A stretch of 64,000 nucleotides of DNA, taken from the NCBI RefSeq assembly GCF_002797555.1, contig NZ_PGFA01000002.1, positions 1-64,000 of the forward strand, given 5' to 3'. This document shows, one piece after another, positions 18,392-27,728 of the stretch (position 1 is its first letter; every line of letters starts with the position of its first letter). The stretch is from Hymenobacter chitinivorans DSM 11115 (GTDB lineage Bacteria > Bacteroidota > Bacteroidia > Cytophagales > Hymenobacteraceae). Below the pieces are notes generated by a model, which was given only the letters and a program-made list of their open reading frames with translations, was not told the DNA's origin and did not search any database. A program made the position numbers and the translations under genes.

Positions 18392-18411
18392 CCGCGCAAT
18401 ACGGCTGCTTC

Positions 18412-18457
18412 AACGCCCCAAGCGGCCTGCCTTCCGGCGGGTGGTTTGGGGCGTTTT
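18412..18457 (+). terminator. terminator of the metallophosphoesterase-barrel gene
   Basis: AACGCCCCAA at 18412-18421 pairs with TTGGGGCGTT at 18446-18455 around a partly paired G+C-rich loop, followed by TTGG. Confidence 0.65.
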
Positions 18458-18572
18458 GGTGGCTGCCCTACCCAATTCTAGCGCCGAGGTTTTTGTCCTA
18501 TCCTTTTCCGCGTAAACACGTTAGAACCCAGTGTTCCTTTTCCGCGAAAATCCCGCGCTTTTCCCGCTCTTC

Positions 18573-19685
18573 ATGAAGACTCGCTACGTTCTGCCGGTTT
18601 CCGCCGCCCTTCGTCGTTTATTACTCTCGGCCGGCTTCGGCAGCCTCACCCTAACGGCCCTGGGCCAGGTTACGCCCACCACGCCCGTCTACCCGCCGCC
18701 CGCCCCCACGGCCGCTGATACCAGCTCCACGGGCTCCTCCGATGCCCAGCAGTTTGCCACGCCTTCAGTGGTGGGCATGGGCCCCAGCAAGGGCCTGATT
18801 TTTCACTACGAACGGGTACCGCGCTTTAATGTGGCCTCCACCGGTCAGGCCGTCGGCCTGAGCGACTACAACACGGATGCCACCAAAAATGCCCGCTTGG
18901 TTATCAAGGGCTATATCCCGATGCTCAACCACCCCCACCTGAAGCTGATTCTGGGCGTGAACTACGAGCGGGAAGAGTTTAAATTCAGCAGCCAGCCCAC
19001 CGGCTACGAGCTCTACGACAACATCGAAAACAAGGGCCTCAAAACCCTGGGGGCCCAGTTGGCCGTCATCCGGCCGGTAAACGACGTGAACTGGTACATC
19101 TTCCGGGTGAAAGGCGAGCTGAGCGGCGACTATACCTCTTCCGAGCTCAACGTATCAGACTACCTGCGCGTGTCGTCGGAGTTTTTGTACGGCTGGAAGC
19201 GCAGTCCTACGTTCTCGTGGGGCGTGGGCGTGCAGCTGGGCTACACCTTCGGGCGCTTCAGTCCGTATCCGGCCCTGCTCTACAACCGCACCTTCAACAA
19301 CCGCTGGGGTATCGAGGCCCTGTTTCCGGCCCGCGTCACGGCCCGCTACAACGCCTCGCCCCGGTCCCTGTTTTTTGCCGGCTACTCCGTCGATGGCCTC
19401 AACTATATCGTGAAGCTGCGCACGCCGCTACGCCACGAAAACGCCACGCTCAACTCCCTGGAGCTGCGCGAAACGGAAGTGAAGTTCCGGGTCCGCTGGG
19501 AGCGGGAAATCTACGACTTCCTCTGGTTTGGCCTGGAAGGCGGCTACCGCTACAACTACGCCTTCGACGCCTTCGACCGGACCAATGACAACCGCATCAA
19601 AATCATCGACAGCAAGCTGGCCAGCGCGCCCTACGCCAGTTTCGAGCTGTTTATCGTGCCCCCGCGCAAGTTCCTGAAGCGGTAG
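18573..19685 (+). CDS. outer-membrane beta-barrel protein, DUF6268-like
   Basis: 370 residues from the ATG at 18573; a GTG at 18531 is in frame but less likely because the signal peptide begins at MKTRYVLPVSAALRR. After a Pro/Thr-rich linker (residues about 30-55), the remainder has alternating hydrophobic and aromatic strands (LKLILGVNYEREEFKF, VGVQLGYTFGRFSPYPAL, FGLEGGYRYNYAFDAF), as expected of an outer-membrane barrel. The assignment to the DUF6268 group rests on general resemblance. It follows the metallophosphoesterase-barrel gene on the same strand after a terminator-like hairpin, so it is probably transcribed separately. No enzymatic motif was seen. The C-terminus ends FLKR rather than in the classical aromatic residue. 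Confidence 0.7.
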   Translation: MKTRYVLPVSAALRRLLLSAGFGSLTLTALGQVTPTTPVYPPPAPTAADTSSTGSSDAQQFATPSVVGMGPSKGLIFHYERVPRFNVASTGQAVGLSDYNTDATKNARLVIKGYIPMLNHPHLKLILGVNYEREEFKFSSQPTGYELYDNIENKGLKTLGAQLAVIRPVNDVNWYIFRVKGELSGDYTSSELNVSDYLRVSSEFLYGWKRSPTFSWGVGVQLGYTFGRFSPYPALLYNRTFNNRWGIEALFPARVTARYNASPRSLFFAGYSVDGLNYIVKLRTPLRHENATLNSLELRETEVKFRVRWEREIYDFLWFGLEGGYRYNYAFDAFDRTNDNRIKIIDSKLASAPYASFELFIVPPRKFLKR

Positions 19686-19705
19686 CAGCGGCTCACCACC
19701 GACTG

Positions 19706-19746
19706 AAAAAGCCCCGTTTTCTGCGTAGAAAACGGGGCTTTTCTTT
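19706..19746. terminator. bidirectional terminator between convergent genes
   Basis: About 16-bp perfect stem with A run on the left and T run on the right, located between the DUF6268-like gene and ppk1. It can serve both strands. Confidence 0.9.
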
Positions 19747-19768
19747 TATGTCCTAGTGCTGGACTGAC

Positions 19769-21868
19769 TTACGCCTTGGCCGCCGGCTTGCGGCGCTTGC
19801 TGAGCTTTTTGAGGTAGTTGTAGGTTTCGAACTGAGCCCGGATCTGCGGGGCAGTGGGGTCGTCCTGGCCCAGGAAGTTGTTGTGAAAGTCGCGGGACTT
19901 CACGTTATCCTGGCGCTGCAAATCCAACAGGTGGCGCACCTCGGCCCGCAGCTCGTCGTTGTAAATCGGGAAGGCGACTTCCACCCGCCGGTCCAGGTTG
20001 CGGGCCATCCAGTCGGAGGAAGCCACGTACACCTTTTCCTGGCCGTTGTTGCCAAACACGTACACCCGGGCGTGTTCCAGGTAGCGGTCCACCATGCCAC
20101 GCTGCTGGATGTTGGTGCTCTGGCCTTCGAGCTGGGGCACCAGGCAGGAAATGCCCCGGATCAGCAGCTCAATCCGGACGCCGGCCTCACTGGCCTCGTA
20201 GAGCTTCTTAATCATCCGGTCGTCCTGCAGCGCGTTCAGCTTCAGAATGATATAGGCATCCTTGCCGGCCTTGGCCTGCTTGATTTCCTTATCGATGAGG
20301 GCATTAAGCTTTTCGCGCAGCTCAAACGGAGCCACCAGCAGATGCTCGAAGCCGGTTTTGGGCTGCCGGTCGTGGAAGTAGCGGAACACTTCGGCCGCCT
20401 CCCGGGTCAGGCGCGGGTCGGCCGTGAACAGGCCGTGGTCGGCGTAGATACGGCTGGTAACCTCGTTGAAGTTGCCGGTGCTGAAGTAGGCGTAGAGGCG
20501 GTTCTGGTCGTCCTCGGTGCGGGTGATGAGCAGCAGCTTGCTGTGCACTTTCAGGTCCGGAATGCCGAAAATAACGTTGGCTCCGGCCTTCTGCAGCTTC
20601 TCGGCCCAGTACATGTTCGACTCTTCATCGAAGCGGGCTTTCAGCTCAACGACCACTGTTACCTGCTTACCATTTTTCACGGCCTTGAGCAGGGCCTTGG
20701 CCACCTCGCTCTTGGCCGAAACCCGGTAGAGCGTGATGTTGATGCTGGTTACCTGCGGGTCGGCCCCGGCTTCGAGGATAAAGCGCGTCACGTAGTCGAA
20801 CGATTGGTAGGGCAGGTGCAGCAGATGGTCGCGCTCAGCAATGGCACCAAGCATTTTGCCCGCCGTGCGCGGCAGCGTGGGGTGGGGCAGGGGTAGCTGC
20901 TCCTGGTACTTGAGCTGCTCGAGGCCCAGGTCGGGAAAGCCGAAAAAGTCGCGGAAATTGTGGTAGCGGCTGCCTTCCACCAGTTCTTCCTTACCGATGC
21001 CGGTTTTCTGCATCACGGCCCGCAGCACGGCCTTGGGCATGCCCGGGTCGTAGAGTAGGCGGGCCGGGTAGCCGGTTTCGCGCTTCTGCAGGCTGCTTTT
21101 AATCTTGGCCATCAGGTTGCCCGACACTTCCTCCTGAATGTCCAGCTCGGCGTCGCGCGAAATCTTAATGGCGTGCATTTCCACCTGTTGGTACTTCGGG
21201 AACAGCTCGGCCGCGCAGCACCGGATTACGTCGTCGAGGAACATTACGTAGCGTTCCTCGCCCTGGGCGGGCAGCTCCACAAACCGGCCGCCGTGGCGCT
21301 TGGTGGGCAGCTCCATTACCAGCACCCGCTCGTCTTCCAGCCGCTTTTTTTCCTTCACCGGCTGGGTTAGCAAGAAGGTGAGGTATACGGTCTGGTCTTT
21401 CAAAAACAGGTGGTGCAGGTTGTCATCCAGAATGACCGGCGAGAGTAAATCCTGCACTTTCTCCCGGAAATACGCGTGCACCCAGTCGCGCTGCTCCTCG
21501 CTTAGGTCCTGCTCCGAAATCAGGTGAATGTGCTGGCGGCCCAGTTCGGGCAGCAACTCGTTGCGGAACGTGTCACCGAACTCCTGCTGCTGCCGGCCTA
21601 CTTCGGCCAGCAGGTTTTTGAGCTGCTCGCCGGGGTCTTCGCCCAGCTTGGCGCGGGTTTTTTTCTTGAGCTTGACCAGGCGGCGCAGGGTGGCCACGCG
21701 CACCTTAAAGTACTCGTCGAGGTTGGAGGAGAAAATGGCCAGAAACTTCAGGCGCTCCAGCAGCGGAACGTCCGGGTTCTGGGCTTCCTGCAGCACGCGG
21801 CGGTTGAAGGTGAGCCAGCTCAATTCGCGGTTCAGCAGAACCGGCGCGCTTTTTTTAGATGATTCCAT
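19769..21868 (-). CDS. ppk1: polyphosphate kinase 1
   Basis: 699 residues, typical PPK1 length. It makes polyphosphate reversibly from ATP. The N-terminal domain begins LLNRELSWLTFNRRVLQEA and FLAIFSSNLDEYFKVRVA. The two phospholipase-D-like catalytic domains carry the phospho-acceptor histidine H442 in LKVHSKLLLI and the second histidine H599 in EHARVYVF, equivalent to H435 and H592 of E. coli. SSDWMARNLDRRVEVAFPIY near the end is the conserved C-terminal signature. Downstream by about 80 bases of the sixA gene on the same strand; the two may be cotranscribed. Cytosolic or membrane-associated. Confidence 0.97.
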   Translation of the reverse strand: MESSKKSAPVLLNRELSWLTFNRRVLQEAQNPDVPLLERLKFLAIFSSNLDEYFKVRVATLRRLVKLKKKTRAKLGEDPGEQLKNLLAEVGRQQQEFGDTFRNELLPELGRQHIHLISEQDLSEEQRDWVHAYFREKVQDLLSPVILDDNLHHLFLKDQTVYLTFLLTQPVKEKKRLEDERVLVMELPTKRHGGRFVELPAQGEERYVMFLDDVIRCCAAELFPKYQQVEMHAIKISRDAELDIQEEVSGNLMAKIKSSLQKRETGYPARLLYDPGMPKAVLRAVMQKTGIGKEELVEGSRYHNFRDFFGFPDLGLEQLKYQEQLPLPHPTLPRTAGKMLGAIAERDHLLHLPYQSFDYVTRFILEAGADPQVTSINITLYRVSAKSEVAKALLKAVKNGKQVTVVVELKARFDEESNMYWAEKLQKAGANVIFGIPDLKVHSKLLLITRTEDDQNRLYAYFSTGNFNEVTSRIYADHGLFTADPRLTREAAEVFRYFHDRQPKTGFEHLLVAPFELREKLNALIDKEIKQAKAGKDAYIILKLNALQDDRMIKKLYEASEAGVRIELLIRGISCLVPQLEGQSTNIQQRGMVDRYLEHARVYVFGNNGQEKVYVASSDWMARNLDRRVEVAFPIYNDELRAEVRHLLDLQRQDNVKSRDFHNNFLGQDDPTAPQIRAQFETYNYLKKLSKRRKPAAKA

Positions 21869-21948
21869 ACGAGGGGAAAGGCAGGACTGCGCAACGGCCC
21901 CGGCCGGGGCTATGGGCTGTACGCAGTCCGGATGAGGCAGGAGGGACG

Positions 21949-22446
21949 CTACTCCGGCTGGTTGCGTGGGTAGTCGTAGAAGTAGAATTCGGCGTTGCTG
22001 CGGTCTATTTCCGCCCAGCTGCCGCAGTCAAACTTGATGCACACAATAGCCGCGGTGGGCATTTCATTCAGCGGGCTGGGCGAAATGACGTTGGCAAAGT
22101 CGGTAATGGTCGGGTTGTGGCCCACCAGCAATACGGAGTCGGCCGCGTCGGGCAGCTGCCGCACTACTTCCACCAGGTCGGGCACCTCGGCCCGGTAAAT
22201 CCGGTCGTTTACCTGAATCTGGTTGTGCGGGTATTCCAGCTCCTTGGCCACCAGTGCCGCCGTGCTCATGGCCCGCACCGCCGGCGAGCTAAGCAGCAAA
22301 TCGAGGTGGATGCTGCGCTTGGCCAGGGCCTGACCCATGCGCGGGGCATCGGTGCGGCCCCGGTCGTTGAGGGGGCGTTCCTGGTCACTCAAATCGTCGA
22401 AATTCCAGCTCGATTTGGCGTGGCGCATCAGGTACAGGGTCTTCAT
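21949..22446 (-). CDS. sixA: SixA-type phosphohistidine phosphatase (histidine phosphatase superfamily)
   Basis: 165 residues from the ATG at 22446 (MKTLYLMRHAKSSWNFDDLS). RHAKSSW contains the catalytic RH motif. The second catalytic His is in LLVGHNPTITDFAN. LLSSPAVRAMSTA supplies the phosphate-binding Arg. A frame open upstream to 22542 adds unlikely residues. SixA removes phosphate from phosphohistidine in phosphorelay or PTS proteins; in Bacteroidetes the true substrate is not established. It precedes ppk1 on the same strand with a gap of about 80 bases and no obvious terminator, so an operon is plausible. Confidence 0.9.
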   Translation of the reverse strand: MKTLYLMRHAKSSWNFDDLSDQERPLNDRGRTDAPRMGQALAKRSIHLDLLLSSPAVRAMSTAALVAKELEYPHNQIQVNDRIYRAEVPDLVEVVRQLPDAADSVLLVGHNPTITDFANVISPSPLNEMPTAAIVCIKFDCGSWAEIDRSNAEFYFYDYPRNQPE

Positions 22447-22542
22447 ACGGTGGGCTTCAAAAGGGTGGGCAGGCCTCTTTACTGTTGGCCTTGCGAAATG
22501 GTTATGAAGAATAAAGTACGGCTGCGGGCCGCACCAAAACAA

Positions 22543-22572
22543 ACAAGGCCCGCCGATGCCGGCGGGCCTTGT
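22543..22572 (-). terminator. terminator of the first M43 protease gene
   Basis: Perfect 13-bp stem (22543-22555 with 22560-22572), then TTGTTTT on the minus strand. Confidence 0.8.
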
Positions 22573-22630
22573 CAGGAAGTAGCGCAGAGCCGCCGCGCGT
22601 AAGGTATAGCGGCGGCCCGGGCTAACTGTT

Positions 22631-24370
22631 TTATTGCTTCACGAAGCGCTGGTGCGACACCTGCTGCCCGTCGGCAATGGTGAGCATGTACACGCCCTTG
22701 GCGAGCTGCGACACGTTGAGCTGACCGTTTTCGAACTGGGCCTGCTTCATTTCGGCGCCGCGTACGTCGTACACTTTCACCGACACGGCGGCCGCGTCAC
22801 GGTCCGAAGGAATTACTACGTTCAGCACATCGGTAGCCGGGTTGGGGTACACCGAGTACTCGCTGGCGCTGCCGCCCATGCGGGCTGCCGTGGCGGCGCG
22901 GGCGGCGCCACCGCTGATGTTGATGGTGTAGTCTTCGGTTTCGCCGTAGCTGTAGGATCCGCAGCTGGTCGTGGCCGAGTTGTCGCTCATAACCACCCGC
23001 AGACGGGTAGCGCCCGACTTAGCCGTGAGGGGCACTGTGAAGGAGCCCGTGCGGGTAGCCGACGAAGTGCTGGAAGCCGCATTTACCACCAGTTCACCAG
23101 CGTCGGTGAAAACTCCATTCTGGTTGTAGTCAATGTACACCTTAAAGTACTCCCCGTAAGCCGTGCCCGTGAAACCAGCGCTGAAGCTGATGGTCTGGGT
23201 CGAGCCGGCGGCTACCGTAGTCGTCAGGGCCGTGCCGTTGTAGTAGCCGGCGTCGGCACCCGAGGTGCGGGCAATGGAGCCCAGGCCTACGTAGTCGATG
23301 TACTCATACGATACGCTGGTGCCTTTCGACGAGCAGTACGTCGGCGTGGTCGGCGTGGTGCCACCGCCGGGAGCCGTGCCGCCTACCGAGGTGAGCAGGC
23401 CAGCGCGGGCCCCGCCGGAAGCAAACAGCGCATTCATGCGCGACGATTGGCCGGTGGAGAACATATACATGGCCGCGTCATCCACGTAGTCCATGTAGTT
23501 CATGTACATGTCGCTCGTGTTCGAGCAAGAAGGGTTGGGGTAAGAGGGCGAGCCGTAGTTTTCGTCGGCCTGGTTGGGCGTGTCCGAGACGTTGTCGGTG
23601 CCGGTGCAAGCCGTTCCGTCGTCCCCCCAGATGTGGTTCAGGTTCAGCCAGTGGCCTACTTCGTGGGTGGCGGTGCGACCCAGGTTGAAGGGAGCCTGCG
23701 CCGAGCCGCCCTTACCGAAAGCCGTGGTCAGGATAACCACGCCATCGGTGGCAGCGGCGCCGCCGGGGAACTGCGCGTAGCCCAGTACGCCGCCCGACAG
23801 GTTGCACACCCACAGGTTCAGGTACTTGCTCGAGTTCCAGGCGTCGAGGCCGCCGGTGCTGGCCTTTTTCATGGCATCGTTGGTGCCCCACGAGGTCGTG
23901 CTCGTTTGCTTCCGCTCGATGCCGGTAGTAGCGGCGCCGGTGGGCGTCTGCTTGGCCAGCACGAACTGTACGCCTACGTTGGCTACCAAGCCGGCGAAGG
24001 CCGACGGCGTTTTGGTGTAGTCGGCGTTGGTTTTGCTGTAGTCCTGGTTCAGGACCGCAATCTGCGACTGAATCTGGGCGTCGGAAATGTTCTGGGCGGT
24101 GGTGTTATACAGCACGTGCACCACCACGGGGATGGTGACCGTGGCGGCGGTGCGCTGGGCAATTGGGTCGGCCTCGAACTGACGGGTCTGAGCCTCAATG
24201 TTGGCCATGCGCTGGGCCATGGCTGGGTCGGCGGCCAGCTGGGCCTTCAGCACGTCTACGGCGGCGCACTGGCGTTTGGTAAGCTGCTTCTGAGCGTCCT
24301 GGGCTTGGGCTTCCGAAGCGAGACCCAGGCCGAGACAGGCCAGAGCTACTGCGTAAAAGGTTTTTTTCAT
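22631..24370 (-). CDS. M43 (cytophagalysin-type) zinc metalloprotease with GEVED domain and T9SS sorting tail
   Basis: 579 residues. Signal peptide MKKTFYAVALACLGLGLASE ends AQAQ. A pro-region leads into the M43 catalytic domain (about 85-330): VVHVLYNTTAQNISDAQI, then HEVGHWLNLNH with H236, E237, H240 and H246, and the Met-turn MNYMDY. SDTPNQ and a Cys pair resemble pappalysin relatives. Residues about 350-490 form a GEVED-type module (YIDYNQNGVFTDAGE, YGETEDYTI). The last 75 residues are a type A T9SS sorting domain (YSVYPNPATDVLNVVIP, LAKGVYMLTIADGQ, QRFVKQ). It is therefore exported by Sec, then T9SS, as a cell-surface or secreted protease. The next upstream gene is a close paralogue lacking the GEVED module. 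Confidence 0.94.
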   Translation of the reverse strand: MKKTFYAVALACLGLGLASEAQAQDAQKQLTKRQCAAVDVLKAQLAADPAMAQRMANIEAQTRQFEADPIAQRTAATVTIPVVVHVLYNTTAQNISDAQIQSQIAVLNQDYSKTNADYTKTPSAFAGLVANVGVQFVLAKQTPTGAATTGIERKQTSTTSWGTNDAMKKASTGGLDAWNSSKYLNLWVCNLSGGVLGYAQFPGGAAATDGVVILTTAFGKGGSAQAPFNLGRTATHEVGHWLNLNHIWGDDGTACTGTDNVSDTPNQADENYGSPSYPNPSCSNTSDMYMNYMDYVDDAAMYMFSTGQSSRMNALFASGGARAGLLTSVGGTAPGGGTTPTTPTYCSSKGTSVSYEYIDYVGLGSIARTSGADAGYYNGTALTTTVAAGSTQTISFSAGFTGTAYGEYFKVYIDYNQNGVFTDAGELVVNAASSTSSATRTGSFTVPLTAKSGATRLRVVMSDNSATTSCGSYSYGETEDYTINISGGAARAATAARMGGSASEYSVYPNPATDVLNVVIPSDRDAAAVSVKVYDVRGAEMKQAQFENGQLNVSQLAKGVYMLTIADGQQVSHQRFVKQ

Positions 24371-24709
24371 GTGAATGAAAGGAATTGGTTGTGGAAAGAG
24401 GGAACGAGGGTACCAATGTATTGAATATTTTTACAGAAATAATCCGATAAGGTGTAATATTTTTAATTTTTAGCGGGTAACATTATTGGAAACGTAACGT
24501 AGCAGCTAGTTTCCGACAGTATATTGTAATCATTATAAAGGCCTCAAATTCCCTGGGCCGCTAAGGGTGCGAAAGTTGTTGGGAGACATCAGGCCTAAAA
24601 AAGAAAAGCCCACCGGTATCGGTGGGCTTTTCTGGTGAGTGAAGTTTGGCTCTTAGATCAGAAAGCAAGCAACTGCTGCAACAACTGCCAGCGCTGCTAA
24701 GATAGAAGA
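24371..24709. other. intergenic region between the two M43 genes
   Basis: About 340 bases. AT-rich sequence at 24420-24540 probably holds the promoter of the downstream M43 gene; no exact TAnnTTTG box was seen. The terminator of the upstream M43 gene is at 24602-24633. Confidence 0.5.
24602..24633 (-). terminator. terminator of the second M43 protease gene
   Basis: Perfect 13-bp stem (24602-24614 with 24621-24633), 6-base loop, with A and T runs inside the arms. Confidence 0.85.
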
Positions 24710-25984
24710 TTATTGCTTTTCGAAGCGCTGACGCAGGGTCTGCTGACCATCGGAGAGCGTCATCTGGTACAAGCCCTTGGGCAGCTGGCTTACCTGCACT
24801 TGGCCTTGGCCGTTGTAGCTGGCTTGCTTCATCTGGTGGCCCTGCAGGTCGTAAACCGTTACGGACCAGCCTTTAGCAGCTGTCGTAGTGGGTAGCGTCA
24901 GGTTCAGCACGCTGCTGGCGGGGTTGGGGTACATGGCTACTTCCGAAGCCGTGCCCAGCGAGGCTATAGCCATGCGGGGCGCCACGCCGCCGAGCGAGGT
25001 AACTAGGCCAGCGCGGGCTCCACCGGCGGCAAACAGCGCGTTCATGCGCGAAGCCTGGCCCGTAGAGAACATGTACATGCAGGCGTCGTCGGTGTAGTCC
25101 ATGTAGTTCATCGACATATCACCCTGGTTGCCGCAGGTTACGTGGGGGAAAGCCGGGCAGCCATAGTTCGAGGTCTGCTGAGTGGGCGTGTCCGACACCA
25201 GGTCATTGCCGCAGCTGGCATCACCCCAGATGTGGCGCAGGTTCAGCCAGTGGCCTACTTCGTGAGTGGCGGTGCGGCCTTTGTCGTAAGGCTTGGCCGA
25301 GCCGCCGGGCAGCGAAGAGTACAGCACCACGACGCCATCGGTAGCGGGCGAGCCGCCGGGAAACTGGGCGTAGCCCAGCAGGCCCTGGCCCAGGTTGCAG
25401 ACCCAGATGTTGAGGTACTTGGTAGCATCCCAGGCATCGTCGCCGCCGCGCTTCGAGTTCTTCACGGCGTCGTTGGTGCTCCAGGAAGCGGTTTTGGTTT
25501 GCTTATGAATGATGCCCGTGGTGGGAGCCCCGGTGGGGGTGCGCTTAGCCAGTACGAACTGCACGTTGGTGTTGGCGGCCAAGCCGGCAAACATGGTGGG
25601 AGTCAGGCTAACGTCGGAGTTGGTTTTGCTGTAGTCTTTGTTCAGCACGTCAATCTGGGCCTGCACCATAGCGTCCGACACGTTCTGGGCCGTGGTGTTG
25701 TAGAGCACGTGCACCACTACCGGAATAGTGACAACGGCGCCGGTGCGGTTGGCCGTGGTTGGGTTGGCCAATACGGCGGCCGTTTGCCGCTCTACATCAG
25801 CCATGCGCTGGGCCAGGGAAGGGTCGGCAGCCATTTGGGCTTCCAGGACGTCCATTGTGGCGCAGGAGCGGCCGCGCAGCATGGCGTCGTCGTTGCCCTT
25901 GGCCATGCGTTGGTCCTGTGCTTGAGCCGAGAAGGAGGCGAGGCCGAGGCAAGCCAAGGCAATAGCGTAAACGTTTTTCTTCAT
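24710..25984 (-). CDS. M43 zinc metalloprotease with T9SS sorting tail (paralogue)
   Basis: 424 residues, collinear with its neighbour but without the GEVED module. Signal peptide MKKNVYAIALACLGLASFSA ends QAQ. The catalytic motif HEVGHWLNLRH places the zinc ligands at H241, H245 and H251 with E242 catalytic; MNYMDY is the Met-turn. Cysteines around VTCGNQGD and SCGNDLVSD probably form disulfides. The sorting domain follows directly (VAMYPNPASSVLNLTLP, LPKGLYQMTLSDGQQ, QRFEKQ). Extensive identity over the catalytic part (VVHVLYNTTAQN, GYAQFPGG, GRTATHEVGHWLNL, MFSTGQ) shows tandem duplication. The product is surface-exposed or secreted and presumably degrades protein. Confidence 0.94.
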   Translation of the reverse strand: MKKNVYAIALACLGLASFSAQAQDQRMAKGNDDAMLRGRSCATMDVLEAQMAADPSLAQRMADVERQTAAVLANPTTANRTGAVVTIPVVVHVLYNTTAQNVSDAMVQAQIDVLNKDYSKTNSDVSLTPTMFAGLAANTNVQFVLAKRTPTGAPTTGIIHKQTKTASWSTNDAVKNSKRGGDDAWDATKYLNIWVCNLGQGLLGYAQFPGGSPATDGVVVLYSSLPGGSAKPYDKGRTATHEVGHWLNLRHIWGDASCGNDLVSDTPTQQTSNYGCPAFPHVTCGNQGDMSMNYMDYTDDACMYMFSTGQASRMNALFAAGGARAGLVTSLGGVAPRMAIASLGTASEVAMYPNPASSVLNLTLPTTTAAKGWSVTVYDLQGHQMKQASYNGQGQVQVSQLPKGLYQMTLSDGQQTLRQRFEKQ

Positions 25985-26342
25985 GGGGAAAGGAATGGTT
26001 TGGATGTGAGAAAGGGAACGAGAAAGGCAAGCTAGAAAAAATCCCGACTAAGTCAATGAATAATTTATTGGCTCTATTTTTATGGATCCTACAATTAAAG
26101 GTGCCTTAAATTGTAAAACCATTCAGTGTTAAGCCAAATTTTGACGAGTCGAGCCGTAGGTACGGAAGCGGGTCTACTTTGTTTGCGGCTGGTGGCACGG
26201 CACGCGAGAAAAGGGTTACTGTATAAAATATCTTTGATAATTAATGTAGGCGCTCTGCCGGCTGTAAACCGAATAATTGGTCAAAAAAAGCGGCCCGAAA
26301 AATTTTCGGGCCGCTTCGTAAAATTATAAAAACGCCGAGGTG
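25985..26342. other. intergenic region upstream of the second M43 gene
   Basis: About 360 bases, AT-rich at 26030-26120, so it should contain the M43 promoter. The hflX terminator is at its right end. A 67-codon plus frame at 26126 has no recognisable content. Confidence 0.5.
26283..26316 (-). terminator. terminator of hflX
   Basis: Perfect 14-bp stem (26288-26301 with 26303-26316) preceded on the plus strand by seven A, giving a T run on the minus strand. Confidence 0.9.
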
Positions 26343-27674
26343 CTATTCCTCATTTTCGAAGGTGTTATGGGGGTAGCGCTGCTCTTGCAGCACGGCCACG
26401 TGGCGCACCAGCAAGGCCCGCAGCTCATCGATATTTTGCCGCTCCTGAGCCGAAATAAAAATTACCGGGTCGTGCATTTTGGCCATGTAGCTAGCCTGCA
26501 ACTGCTCCAGCGTGGGCCGGGGCTCCACATCCTCATCGGCGTTCATGCCCTCGAAGCCGCCGTGGTGCTCTTCCTGATCAGCGTCGTAGCGGTCAATCTT
26601 GTTGAAGACCAGCAGCATGGGTTTGTCGGCGGCCTCAATGTCCTTGAGCGTATCGTTGACGACGGCAATCTGCTCCTCAAACGAGGGGTGGGAAATGTCG
26701 ACGACGTGCACCAGCAGGTCGGCCTCCCGGATTTCGTCGAGGGTGCTTTTGAAGCTCTCAATCAGGCGGGTGGGCAGCTTGCGGATAAACCCTACGGTAT
26801 CGGACAGCAGGAAGGGCGTGTTTTCGAGCACCACTTTGCGCACCGTCGAGTCGACGGTGGCGAAGAGCTTGTTCTCGGCAAACACGTCGGAACGGCTCAG
26901 CAGGTTCATAATCGTGCTTTTGCCCACGTTGGTGTAGCCCACCAGCGCCACGCGCACCAGCCCGGCGCGCGACTTGCGCTGGGTGTTGCTCTGCTTGTCG
27001 AGCTCCTTGAGCTTGTCCTTGAGCAGGGCTATCCGGTCACGCACCACGCGCCGGTCAGTTTCGATTTCGGTTTCCCCCGGTCCGCGCTGACTCACGCCCC
27101 CACCGCGCTGCCGGCTAAGGTGGGTCCAGAGGCCGGTGAGGCGGGGCAGCAGGTACTGGTACTGGGCCAGCTCCACCTGAGTGCGGGCCGTGGCCGACTT
27201 GGCCCGGCTGGCAAAAATGTCGATGATGAGCAGGCTGCGGTCCACGATTTTGACTTGCAGCTCGGCTTCGAGGTTGCGCAGCTGGGAGGGCGAGAGGTCG
27301 TCGTCGAAGATGACCATACTGGCGTTGCTGTGGCGCACGTAGGCCTTGATTTCTTCGAGCTTGCCCTCACCCACGAAAGTGCGGATGTCGGGCTTTTCGA
27401 GGCGCTGCACGAAGCGTTTGGTGACCTTGGCGCCGGCCGTTTCGGCCAGGAAAGCCAGCTCGTCGAGGTATTCCTGGGTTTGCAGGTCGGGCTGGCGCTT
27501 GTCGGGTACGGCCACCAGCACGGCGGTTTCCTGCTCCAGGGCCGTGTCGTAGGTGCCTTCTTTGTTGGCCTTGGCCAGGATGCGGCCCACCCGGCCACTG
27601 ACGCCGTCGACGGCGCCGGGGTGGCGGGTGCTGTTGCCGGGCTTACGGCCTTTAGAGGACGGTTTGTTAGCCAT
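26343..27674 (-). CDS. hflX: ribosome-associated GTPase HflX
   Basis: 443 residues. The N-terminal HflX domain includes FVGEGKLEEIKAYVR and VIFDDDLSPSQLRNLE; the linker ends in the family hallmark RGPGETEIETDRR. G-domain: G1 GYTNVGKST at residues 246-254, G3 DTVGFI, G4 NKID. HflX binds the 50S subunit and splits or rescues stalled ribosomes, particularly under heat stress. An acidic insertion after NKID (DADQEEHHGGFEGMNADEDVE) is lineage-specific. It starts with a short basic tail (MANKPSSKGRKPGNSTRH). The next gene on the strand is a cytochrome c gene only about 55 bases upstream, so cotranscription is possible. Confidence 0.97.
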   Translation of the reverse strand: MANKPSSKGRKPGNSTRHPGAVDGVSGRVGRILAKANKEGTYDTALEQETAVLVAVPDKRQPDLQTQEYLDELAFLAETAGAKVTKRFVQRLEKPDIRTFVGEGKLEEIKAYVRHSNASMVIFDDDLSPSQLRNLEAELQVKIVDRSLLIIDIFASRAKSATARTQVELAQYQYLLPRLTGLWTHLSRQRGGGVSQRGPGETEIETDRRVVRDRIALLKDKLKELDKQSNTQRKSRAGLVRVALVGYTNVGKSTIMNLLSRSDVFAENKLFATVDSTVRKVVLENTPFLLSDTVGFIRKLPTRLIESFKSTLDEIREADLLVHVVDISHPSFEEQIAVVNDTLKDIEAADKPMLLVFNKIDRYDADQEEHHGGFEGMNADEDVEPRPTLEQLQASYMAKMHDPVIFISAQERQNIDELRALLVRHVAVLQEQRYPHNTFENEE

Positions 27675-27728
27675 AGAGTGCGGGAAGAGGGAAAATAAAA
27701 TAGGCGCCGGCGCTAAGGGGGCTGAAGC

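Noticed and set aside
22634..24424. Open plus-strand frame of 596 codons opposite the M43 protease gene
   Set aside because: Antisense shadow; the minus strand shows signal peptide, HEVGHWLNLNH and sorting domain.
26340..27698. Open plus-strand frame of 452 codons opposite hflX
   Set aside because: Antisense shadow; HflX motifs on the minus strand are unmistakable.
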